Assembly: GCF_000504285.1 (NCBI RefSeq)
Contig: NZ_KI632511.1
Coordinates: 5,081,372-5,145,371, forward strand
Length of the DNA stretch: 64,000 bases
Source: Actinospica robiniae DSM 44927
GTDB taxonomy: Bacteria; Actinomycetota; Actinomycetes; Streptomycetales; Catenulisporaceae
Reading direction: 5' to 3'
Of this stretch, positions 29,701 through 36,698 are shown one piece after another. The notes under the pieces are model-generated. The model was not told the origin of the DNA. It was given only the letters and a program-made list of their open reading frames with translations, and ran no database searches. Every line of letters starts with the position of its first letter. Positions within the stretch are counted from its first letter, which is position 1. A program made the position numbers and the translations under genes.

Positions 29701-30725
29701 CCGAGATCCGCCCGCAGCTCAAGGACGCCGTCAACACCCGCATCGAGCTGCGCCTCGGTGACCCGATGGAGTCCGACGTGGACCGCAAGGTGGCGCAGAA
29801 CGTGCCGCCCGGCACCCCCGGCCGCGGCATCACCCGGCAGAAGCTGCACTTCCTCGGTGCGCTGCCGCGCATCGACGGGGTCGAAGACGCCACCGACCTC
29901 GCGGACGGGGTGGCCAAGACGGTCGCCGCGATCGCGGAGGCCTGGCAGGGCCCGATGGCCCCCAAGCTGCGCATGCTCCCGCTCATGGTGCCCTACACGG
30001 ACCTGCCCGAGCCCTCGGCCCGTCCGGCGTTCGCGATCCCGCTCGGCGTGGACGAGAACAAGCTCGAGCCGGTCTACCTGGACTTCAGCCAGGACCCGCA
30101 CTTCCTGATGTTCGGCGAGGGCGAGTCGGGCAAGACCGCGGTGCTGCGCACGCTCATCAAGGGCATCACCGAGATGTACACCGGCAGCCAGGCCCGCATC
30201 CTGCTGGTCGACTACCGGCGCTCGCTGCTCGGCGCGGTGCCCGAGAGCCACCAGCTCGGCTACTGCGCCGCGAGCGGGGCCGTCTCCTCCACCGTCGCCG
30301 AGATCAAGCCGTTCCTGGACAAGCGCCAGCCCGGCCCGGACGTCACCGCCGAGCAGCTGCGCAACCGCAGCTGGTGGACGGGTCCGGAGATCTTCGTGAT
30401 CGTGGACGACTACGACCTGGTGGCCACCCCCGGCGGCAACCCGCTCTCCCCCTTCGGCGAGTACCTGCCGATGGCCCGGGACCTGGGCTTCCACCTGATC
30501 GTGGCGCGGGCCGCGGGCGGTGCCAGCCGGGCCCTGTTCGAGCCGGTCATCCAGCGCCTGCGCGAGTCGCGCCAGCCCGGCCTGGTCCTGTCCGGCGACC
30601 GGGACGAGGGCCAGCTGATCGGCTCGGTCCGGGCCAGCCAGCAGCCTCCGGGCCGCGGCACCCTGGTCAGCCGGCGGCACGGCAGCCTGCTGGTGCAGAC
30701 GGCCTTCACCCCGCCGACGCTGTAG
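26748..30725 (+). CDS. eccC: Type VII secretion ATPase EccC (FtsK/SpoIIIE type)
   Basis: A 1325-residue motor ATPase of the ESX membrane complex. The N-terminus (STVVVKRPPR, then PSGEVYLEPPPE) and two hydrophobic segments at about 45-90 are typical. Three FtsK-like ATPase domains follow, with Walker A motifs GATGSGKSEVLR near residue 477, GGPRTGKSTLVR near 837 and GEGESGKTAVLR near 1121. Walker B in the first is LLIVLDEFSEML; the later two are VFLIVDGWQTL and IFVIVDDYDLV, where the acidic pair is weaker. The domains are fused in one chain, as in Streptomyces, not split into Ca and Cb as in mycobacterial ESX-1. The gene ends at a strong terminator. Substrates would dock on the third ATPase domain. 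Confidence 0.97.
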   Translation: MSTVVVKRPPRVHPPQVPSGEVYLEPPPELARAGKGGAALMQALPMLGMLGSVGFFFMPGSNIMMKMMGGMTVLGSLGMLTQSMGKKGNKGKTADARRDYLRYLSQMRQQVRKTQQQQYTAQMWSHPDPAHLWAIVTSGQRLWERRPNDPDFVQVRLGTGSQRLATPLVAPETAPVDELEPICADALRRFITVQGMLDKLPMAVPLRSFWHVLISSAGEGTPEDARGHARALLAQLASFHAPDEVRVCVVAAENRQQYWEWVKWLPHAQHPKQTDAAGSVRLVYSDASELEEALGSELLDRPRFARDNHPILDQPHLIVVVDGARASGDSILLHGEGIQGVTIVEIDAEGHAGLVRGGVHMALDGDKLRVETSSGASFSGVGDRLSIAQAEALARQLAPLRVGGGGDGDEPLMSALDFTDLMGIGDPGSFDTRKGWKRLSPQDRLRVPIGIGENGEPVILDIKEAAMGGMGPHGLCIGATGSGKSEVLRTLVLALAVTHSSEGLNFVLSDFKGGATFAGMATMPHTAAVITNMADDLTMVDRMRDAIVGEMNRRQELLRDGGNFKNIHDYEKARSAGAQLTPMPNLLIVLDEFSEMLTAKPDFLDLFIQIGRIGRSLGVHLLLASQRLEEGKLRGLDTYLSYRLGLKTFSAAESRVVLGVPDAFNLPSIPGSGYLKTVGAEGGQGPGTRFKAAYVSGPYRPQTRTTVERKLDHRRPTLFTAAYIEPERVDQPVAVVKSHDDDDALVDTVLDVLVRQMEGEGLPAHQVWLPPLAEPPTLDQLMPGIQATADRGLTATGYSGAGRLVVPIAIADKPIEQKREVYQLDLSGAAGHAVVVGGPRTGKSTLVRTLLTGLALGHTPLETQFFCLDFGGGSLMSLQGLPHMSGIGTRLDVDIVRRIVSEVVGILDKREETFRANQIDSIGTFRARRARGELPGEAFGDVFLIVDGWQTLKSEFEQLEQDLLDIAQRGLGFGVHVIITAARWAEIRPQLKDAVNTRIELRLGDPMESDVDRKVAQNVPPGTPGRGITRQKLHFLGALPRIDGVEDATDLADGVAKTVAAIAEAWQGPMAPKLRMLPLMVPYTDLPEPSARPAFAIPLGVDENKLEPVYLDFSQDPHFLMFGEGESGKTAVLRTLIKGITEMYTGSQARILLVDYRRSLLGAVPESHQLGYCAASGAVSSTVAEIKPFLDKRQPGPDVTAEQLRNRSWWTGPEIFVIVDDYDLVATPGGNPLSPFGEYLPMARDLGFHLIVARAAGGASRALFEPVIQRLRESRQPGLVLSGDRDEGQLIGSVRASQQPPGRGTLVSRRHGSLLVQTAFTPPTL

Positions 30726-30737
30726 CAGAGCACGACG

Positions 30738-30776
30738 AAGCGCCCCGTTCCCGGCCGAGCCGGGGGCGGGGCGCTT
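30738..30776 (+). terminator. Terminator of eccC
   Basis: A hairpin with outer stem AAGCGCCCCG/CGGGGCGCTT and inner stem CCCGGC/GCCGGG starts 12 bp after the eccC stop and runs into TTTC. It may also stop mycP transcripts arriving from the other side. Confidence 0.9.
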
Positions 30777-30894
30777 TCGTGCGCTGCTTCTTGCTGCACT
30801 GCTTCGCGGTGACTCAGGGCTGTGGCTGTGGCGTCCATGGCGGGGCTCTCAGCCCGCCTCAGGCCTCCGCCTGTCTCAGCACCCTGCCCGGATC

Positions 30895-32286
30895 TCAGTA
30901 CTCTGCTGCGCGGCGCCGACGGGCGGTGTCCCGCGCCACGGCCGCACCGCCGAGCGTCACCGCGGCCACCATGAGGCCGACGATCAGCGCGATGTAGGCC
31001 CAGCGCTGCTGGCTCTGCGCCGTCTTGTCCGTGACCGCGGCCACGTACGGCTTCGCCACGATCCGGTCGGCGGCCGAACCCGCGCTGGAGGCCGAGCCGT
31101 CCTTGTTCGGCCCCGCGCCGTACATCTTCACCGGCAGGCCGTAGATCGGACCGAACGAGCCCGGCGCGCTCCCGGAGACCAGGGCCTTGTCCTCCTTGGT
31201 CGCCGAGCTCGACACCTTCACCTTCGTCAGGGCGTACGAGATCTGCGCCTCGCCCCAGCCCGCGGACAGGCTGTAGGAACCCTCGCCGTCGGCGGTGGCC
31301 TCGATGATCTTCATGACCTCGTAGGCGCGCGCGGGGACCCGGTCGGACGCATGCGTCCAGTCGTACTCCTCGATGATCAGCGCCGCCTCGGCCGCGACGT
31401 ACGGCGCGGCGAAGCTGGTGCCGTCGTCCACCACCAGCTTGCCGTTCGGCAGCAGCGCCTCGACCGCCACGCCGGGCGCCACCACGCCGACGAAGGGGTT
31501 CGCGCTCGTGCCCTTCTCCGAGAAGGTCGGCACCGAGTCGTACTGGTCGACCGCGCCGACCGCGAGCACATAGGGCTGATACGACGCCGGGTAGGTCGGC
31601 GGATTGACGCCGTAGTCCTTGTTGTTGTTGTCGGTCGTGTCCCGGTCGCCCTGGTTGCCCGCCGACGTCACCACGATCACGCCGTGCTGGTAGGCGTTCA
31701 TCACGGCCGCGCGGAGCGTGTCGTCCGGGTCGTAGCCGTCCTGGGAGATGTTGATGACGTCGGCGCCCTTCTCGACCGCCTCGTTGATCGCCGTCGCCAT
31801 CGCGTCCTCGGTGTTGCCCGCCGTCGCCTGGCAGCCGGCCTCACGCATCGAGATCAGCTGCACGCCCGGCGCGATCCCGATCATCCCGCCCTCGCCGTCG
31901 CTCCCCGGCGACTTCGCGCCGATGATCGAGGCGACCATCGTGCCGTGCCCGTCGTCGTCCGCTGCGTCGCCCGTCTTGGTCTCGCCGTTGAGCACCGCCC
32001 CGCCGCTGACCACGAGCTGCTTGCCGGCCGCTATCCCGGTGTCCACCACCGCGACCTTCACCCCCTGGCCGGTCAACGGCTCGCCGGCCCAGTCCGTCAG
32101 CGCGCCGGCCGCCGAGATCTCCCAGGGCGTCTGCTGGCTGGTCGCGGCGGTGACGTTGTTCTGCGTGCAGTTGGAGGCATCCGCGAGCACGGTGCCGCCC
32201 GCGGCCGCGGTCGGAGCGGCGAAGCCGGTGCCCAGAGCCAACGCGGTGGACGCGGCCGCGGCGCCCACCTTCTTCAGGGTGCTCAC
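30895..32286 (-). CDS. mycP: Mycosin, ESX-associated subtilisin-like protease
   Basis: A 463-residue membrane-anchored serine protease of the S8 family. It has a signal peptide (STLKKVGAAAASTALALGTG), the catalytic aspartate in VAVVDTG near residue 82, histidine in DDGHGTMVA near 114, serine in GTSFAAP near 290, and a C-terminal membrane helix (YIALIVGLMVAAVTLGG) followed by basic residues. Mycosins stabilise the ESX complex and cut some substrates on the outer face. The GTG at 32286 is chosen because it begins the signal peptide directly; it lies 10 bp after eccB, so the two are cotranscribed. Confidence 0.95.
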   Translation of the reverse strand: MSTLKKVGAAAASTALALGTGFAAPTAAAGGTVLADASNCTQNNVTAATSQQTPWEISAAGALTDWAGEPLTGQGVKVAVVDTGIAAGKQLVVSGGAVLNGETKTGDAADDDGHGTMVASIIGAKSPGSDGEGGMIGIAPGVQLISMREAGCQATAGNTEDAMATAINEAVEKGADVINISQDGYDPDDTLRAAVMNAYQHGVIVVTSAGNQGDRDTTDNNNKDYGVNPPTYPASYQPYVLAVGAVDQYDSVPTFSEKGTSANPFVGVVAPGVAVEALLPNGKLVVDDGTSFAAPYVAAEAALIIEEYDWTHASDRVPARAYEVMKIIEATADGEGSYSLSAGWGEAQISYALTKVKVSSSATKEDKALVSGSAPGSFGPIYGLPVKMYGAGPNKDGSASSAGSAADRIVAKPYVAAVTDKTAQSQQRWAYIALIVGLMVAAVTLGGAAVARDTARRRRAAEY

Positions 32287-32296
32287 GGTCGACCGC

Positions 32297-33874
32297 CTAC
32301 TGCCCGTTGCCGGGCGTCGTGCCCGCGGCGGTCGGATCCAGAGGCGCGCCACCCTGCATCAGGTTCACCCATACCTCCGGCAGCTGTTCATCGGCGACCT
32401 CTCCGTATCCCAGCAGGGTCTTGGCCGACTGGTCCGTCTGCGTCGAGGACGGGGACGAGGACGAGGACGAGGTGGACGCGGCCTTCACGTCGACCAGCTC
32501 GTAGCGGTAGTCGGAGTCCTCGATCAGGAACTCCTTGCCGCCGCTGTTGAAGTCGCCGGTGAGCCGCCGGGCGACCAGGCCGTAGCCCGGGCGCACGACC
32601 ACGTTGTTGGCCTCGTTGTTGTTGCCCACCTGGTTCAAGCCGAACTGGCCGCCCGGCGAGCCGTAGGGCAGGGACTGGTAGAGCCAGGTGGTCAGCTGCG
32701 GCACCTTGCCGCCGCCGTCGTACGCGCCGTCGTAGCCCACGCAGAGATTCTGGCTGGTCGCCAGTTTGGCGTCAGAGTCCAGACTCGGCTCGATCGTCGG
32801 CCAGTCGGCGCCGAGCGTGTTCGAAGCCAGCAGGTCGCTCGCCTTCGGAGCGCCGTGGGCGTTCGCGCCCTCGATCGCGATCGCGGTGAGCTTGTTCGAG
32901 TCGATGTTCGCGACGTGGCCGCTCAGCGCGGAGTTGGTCGCGTAGAGGTAGTACTCGAACGGAGTGAGCTCGAGCAGGCCGTCAGCGGTCTGCACGGAGC
33001 CACCGCCGCCGGCGTAGTTGAGGCCGTAGTCGCCCACGTGCTGGCCGATCTGACCCGCGCCCGTCACGGGGTCGCCGACACCGCTGAGCAACGCCGGAGC
33101 GGTGATCTGCGCACCCGAGGTGAACACGCTCAACCACGCGTCCGACACCCAGAACCCGTCGCCCGCGGTCCAGTACTGGTCGGACTGCAGACCGGACAGC
33201 AGGTTCGCGACGTTCTGCGCGTCATCGGTGTAGTTGCCGACCTCGTACTTGTAGTCGCCGTCGATCAGGTACACGTCGTCCTGCGAGTCGTGCACGATGA
33301 TGCCCTCGTGGCTGGTCGCGTTCCACACCGCCGTCTGCGCGCTCGGCCCGTAGCCGATCTGCAGATAGGTCGAACCGCCCGGGAGCGACTCGTTGTTCGG
33401 ATCCTTCTCGTTCTGGCACAGCGACCACTGGGTCAGGTTCATGTTGGACGCGCTCGGCACGTCCTCCGGAGCGCCGAGAATGCCGACCGGCGAGCCGATG
33501 GTGATACCGGAGTTGTTGATGGTCGAATCCGGCACGTCGTACTTGGCGAAGTTCGAACCCAGAATCAGCCGCGCCGAGGTGATGTTGTAAACCGAGTGCA
33601 GCTGATTGTTCGACTTCGTATAGATGTACGCGGCGCCGGTGGACTCGTCCACGGCCAGGCCGTTCTGCCACCCGGAGGGCGCGGCCGGCTTGAAGACGCC
33701 GATGACCGCGACCGCGGCGACCGCGATGGCGCTCAGGATGATCGAGGTGGCGAAGGTCTTGACCGGCCGCGGAGCCCCCTCGTCGCTGCCGGTGGCGGTC
33801 GGCACCACCAGGTTCGCCACCATCCGCCGGCGGGCGAAGTTGAACGCGTCGAGCTGGTCCTTGCGAGTCGCCAC
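32297..33874 (-). CDS. eccB: Type VII secretion protein EccB
   Basis: A 525-residue EccB with the conserved N-terminus TRKDQLDAFNFARRRM, one membrane helix (ATSIILSAIAVAAVAVIGVF) near residue 50, and a large extracytoplasmic domain containing WQNGLAVDESTGAAY, LCVGYDG and PGYGLVARRL. EccB forms the periplasm-facing cap of the ESX complex. It ends in a Ser/Gly/Pro-rich tail. The GTG at 33874 has AAGGGG upstream and matches the family start; the ATG at 33898 would add eight residues. It heads the eccB-mycP pair and diverges from eccE. Confidence 0.96.
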   Translation of the reverse strand: MATRKDQLDAFNFARRRMVANLVVPTATGSDEGAPRPVKTFATSIILSAIAVAAVAVIGVFKPAAPSGWQNGLAVDESTGAAYIYTKSNNQLHSVYNITSARLILGSNFAKYDVPDSTINNSGITIGSPVGILGAPEDVPSASNMNLTQWSLCQNEKDPNNESLPGGSTYLQIGYGPSAQTAVWNATSHEGIIVHDSQDDVYLIDGDYKYEVGNYTDDAQNVANLLSGLQSDQYWTAGDGFWVSDAWLSVFTSGAQITAPALLSGVGDPVTGAGQIGQHVGDYGLNYAGGGGSVQTADGLLELTPFEYYLYATNSALSGHVANIDSNKLTAIAIEGANAHGAPKASDLLASNTLGADWPTIEPSLDSDAKLATSQNLCVGYDGAYDGGGKVPQLTTWLYQSLPYGSPGGQFGLNQVGNNNEANNVVVRPGYGLVARRLTGDFNSGGKEFLIEDSDYRYELVDVKAASTSSSSSSPSSTQTDQSAKTLLGYGEVADEQLPEVWVNLMQGGAPLDPTAAGTTPGNGQ

Positions 33875-34080
33875 GGTCTGCCCCTTTTCCCCTCTCATCC
33901 CCGATACCCGAGGGCACGGAGCATGCGTGCGAAACAGAGTACAGTAACGGCGGCGCGGACGGACGGGCGCGCTGACGGGCGACGAGGTGCGGCGCGGCTA
34001 TCGTCGAACCCGGATCTGCACGTACGATACGGGCTGCAGACCAAGGCAAACGCGCTCATACGAGGGGGCAGGCGCACCTG

Positions 34081-35358
34081 ATGGCGACAGCAGCAGCACG
34101 CAACGACGCCCGCGGGTCCGGCCGGCCGGCGACGGAGGCGGGAGCAGGCGGGCGCGGGCTCGCCGAAGTGTCGGCCGACCCCGGATTCCAGCCGCGGCCC
34201 GGGCGGATCGGCTCGCTGCCGCTGGTGCGGCTGATCCTGCTGGAGGCCGCCGCCGCGCTCGCCGCGACGCCGATCCTGGTGCACAAGCCGATGGTGTTCG
34301 CGGGCACCGGCCCGGCCGCGCTGCTGTGCGTGGTCGCCGCGATCGGCGGCAGCAGAGGCCGCTGGCTCGGCGCGAGCCGGCTCGTGCACGCGGATTACAA
34401 GGAGCGTCAGGAGCAGCGCCGGCCGGCCTCCGGGGAGTCCGCGCTCGCGCCGCTGCGGGAGACGTTCCCGGCGCTGCGTACCGCGACCGTGGCCACCCGC
34501 GGCGGCGAGCCCGTCGGCGTGATCGGCGACGGGACGTTCCTGACCGCCGTGATCCAGCTCGACTCGCGCGGCGAACCGCTGCGGGAACAGCGCCAGGCGC
34601 ACCCGCTGCCGGTCGGCGCCGTCGCCGCGGCCCTCTCGGACGCGCAGGTCCCGGTGGCGAGCGTGCAGCTGATCACGCACTCGCGCCCGGCCCCCGCCCC
34701 GCACCTGCCGCGCCAGTCCCTGTCCGCGCGCTCGTACCAGAGCATCGGCGCCACCGTCCCCGCGCAGCGCACCACCTGGGCGGCCGTGCGGCTCGACCCG
34801 GAGCAGGCGCAGGGAGCCGTCGAGGCCCGCGGCGGCGGCACGGTCGGCGCGCAGCGCGCGCTGCTGACAGCCGTTCAGCGGGTGGCCAGCCAGATCGAGG
34901 GCGCCGGCTTCGAGGCGACGATCCTGAGCGAGCCGGAGCTGATCTCCGCGCTGGGCACCGCCTGCAACGTCACGCAGGTGGCGGTGAACCCGACCGCGGC
35001 CGCGCACAAGCGGACCGAGGAGACGCGCCGTTACTGGCGCTGCGACGGCAGCTGGCACACGACGTACTGGCTGGACAAGCCGCCGACGTTCACCGACCGT
35101 ACGAGCCCTGACTTCTTCGCCACGGTGGGCGCGCTGCCGTCACTGGCCACCAGCGTCGCGGTGAATCTGACCAAGGGCACCGGGGACTCGGTCGCGTTCA
35201 GCTGCTTCATCCGGATCGCGGCGGGCTCGGAGCAGCAGCTCACCGAGTCGGGCAAGGTGCTCGAGCAGCAGGCCGGCAAGGCCGGCGCCGGGCTCACCCG
35301 CCTCGACGGCGAGCAGCTGCCCGGCCTGGTGGCCACGGTCCCGCTCGGAGGGGAATAA
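34081..35358 (+). CDS. eccE: Type VII secretion protein EccE
   Basis: A 425-residue protein in the EccE position. Two hydrophobic segments at about residues 55-100 (LILLEAAAALAATPILVH and GPAALLCVVAAIGG) are followed by a soluble domain. Homology of EccE is weak in general, and the call rests on the topology, on CNVTQVAVNPTA and YWRCDGSWHTTYW segments, and on the locus. EccE sits on the rim of the ESX membrane complex. It is followed after 3 bp by the next gene, so the two are translated from one mRNA. Confidence 0.85.
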   Translation: MATAAARNDARGSGRPATEAGAGGRGLAEVSADPGFQPRPGRIGSLPLVRLILLEAAAALAATPILVHKPMVFAGTGPAALLCVVAAIGGSRGRWLGASRLVHADYKERQEQRRPASGESALAPLRETFPALRTATVATRGGEPVGVIGDGTFLTAVIQLDSRGEPLREQRQAHPLPVGAVAAALSDAQVPVASVQLITHSRPAPAPHLPRQSLSARSYQSIGATVPAQRTTWAAVRLDPEQAQGAVEARGGGTVGAQRALLTAVQRVASQIEGAGFEATILSEPELISALGTACNVTQVAVNPTAAAHKRTEETRRYWRCDGSWHTTYWLDKPPTFTDRTSPDFFATVGALPSLATSVAVNLTKGTGDSVAFSCFIRIAAGSEQQLTESGKVLEQQAGKAGAGLTRLDGEQLPGLVATVPLGGE

Positions 35359-35361
35359 GGA

Positions 35362-36168
35362 ATGTCGTCGAACGGATCGTCAGCCGCGTACGCCCCCAGG
35401 AGGGCGAAGCGCGGCGCCGCGCAGGCAGAGCAGCGGACAGTGGTGGCGGCGCGCCCGGAGCGCGGCCACGAGGTGCACCTGATCCCGGCCCGCGGCCCCA
35501 AGCTGGAGAAGCACCTGCTGGAGGCCGGCCAGCTCGACGCGCTCGCCCTCCCGGTGGGAGACGACGGCGTCGTCATCGGCACGGACCAGGCCAGCCGCCC
35601 CGCGGTGATCAGCCTGTTCAAGCCGAGGGCGGTGGACGCGGCCCTGGTCGGCGGCGCGTACATGGCGCAGCTGATCGCCCTGCGCGCCACCGCGACCGGC
35701 GCCCGCGTCGTGGTCGAGACCGCGCGCCCCCAGCTGTGGGCCCCGCTGGCCCAGAACGCCGGCGGCGGCCAGCAGGTGATCGCCGTGGTCCCCGTGCGCA
35801 GAGTCGGAAACCTCGGCGCCACCCCCGCATCCCCCGTGCTGCTGCTGCGCGACTGCGGCGCCCGCCCCCCGCGCAGCGCCGCCCCGAAGACCCCGTGGAT
35901 GACGACACTGACCCTGTTGCCGTTCCTCGACCCCACCTTCGCCGGCCACCTGATCAGCTCGGACTACGTGGCGATGCAGCAGATCTCCCCCCAGGAAGCG
36001 GAACTGGCGGCCCGTCTGTTCCGCCTCAGCGCCCAAGACGTCGCCGCGCTCCCCACCCTGCTCCCCGAGCTGGCCCTGTGGACCGCCCGGCACGGCCGGC
36101 AGTACGTCTACACCGCCCCGACCCACGACGAGTCGGCACTGCTCGGCGCGCCGAGGAGGATGGACTAG
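35362..36168 (+). CDS. Unknown ESX-locus protein coupled to eccE
   Basis: A 268-residue protein that I do not recognise as a named family. It has a basic, Ala-rich N-terminus (1-35), no membrane helix, and a compact alpha/beta-looking region from about 40 to 220 with GAYMAQLIALRATATGARV and TTLTLLPFLDPTFAGHLISS. The C-terminus has helices rich in Leu and Ala. A start 3 bp after the eccE stop, sharing GGAGGGG and AAGGA as ribosome sites, shows it belongs to the ESX operon. It might be a cytosolic chaperone or a complex subunit. The position is compatible with the eccE-linked unknown genes of Streptomyces ESX loci (recalled, not checked). Confidence 0.75.
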   Translation: MSSNGSSAAYAPRRAKRGAAQAEQRTVVAARPERGHEVHLIPARGPKLEKHLLEAGQLDALALPVGDDGVVIGTDQASRPAVISLFKPRAVDAALVGGAYMAQLIALRATATGARVVVETARPQLWAPLAQNAGGGQQVIAVVPVRRVGNLGATPASPVLLLRDCGARPPRSAAPKTPWMTTLTLLPFLDPTFAGHLISSDYVAMQQISPQEAELAARLFRLSAQDVAALPTLLPELALWTARHGRQYVYTAPTHDESALLGAPRRMD

Positions 36169-36698
36169 CGCGGGATAGTCGGCGGCCGTCGGGCTTCGGC
36201 CGGCGGCAGTCGGTCGGCGGCAGTCGGTCGGCGGCTGCGAAAGCACGAGCACGAAGAGCAAGAACGAAGCACGAAGATTGACAACCGTCAGCGCAGTACG
36301 GGACCGCGGACGGGGTATGAGCCCGAATCGAACGGCGAGAACCAGCGCGGTGCGATCGGGTGGAAGTCGGCAAGTCAGCACGGGGACGACGACACGCACA
36401 GTCTCGGCAACGAGAGCAGTCGCACGGGCGTCAGAGGCGGCCAGGCCCGGGTTCGAGCGGAGCCCGGGTGAACGTCCGTCGACTCGATCACTCGCCCACT
36501 GAGCGACCGGTCGACGGCCAGGCGACGGCGGATCGGCGTCGAACGGGAGACCGACGGGTAACCGGCAAGAACCGAGTGAGGACATTGTTTTCAATCGGGG
36601 CCCGAGCCTGGTTACTGTAGGCATCAGGGTTGGCGCGCAGAGCGTGGCGGCAAGGACGAGGCGGCGCAGCGGTAGCAGCACAGAAAGTTGGAAGCGGC
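36169..36698. other. Gap upstream of the EspI-like gene
   Basis: This 530-bp stretch shows no gene with a family signature; in particular no frame carries a WxG motif in a roughly 100-residue helical protein. Near its start GGCGGCAGTCGGTC repeats twice in tandem with a partial third copy (about 36198-36236). TTGTTTTCAATCGG at about 36586 and GTTACTGTAGG at about 36610 are the only AT-richer segments and may hold the promoter of the next gene. Confidence 0.5.

Noticed and set aside
26667-30680. A 1337-codon minus-strand frame opposite eccC
   Set aside because: eccC carries three Walker A motifs in the plus frame; this frame has none.
36440-36475. A sequence with GGTTCGAG resembling a tRNA T-arm
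   Set aside because: The surrounding bases form a simple CCCGGGTTCGAGCGGAGCCCGGG hairpin and no acceptor, D or anticodon arm can be built.
36169-36698. Search for EsxA/EsxB (WXG100) genes before the EspI-like gene
   Set aside because: The frames present are Arg-rich, lack WxG and have no helical heptad pattern.
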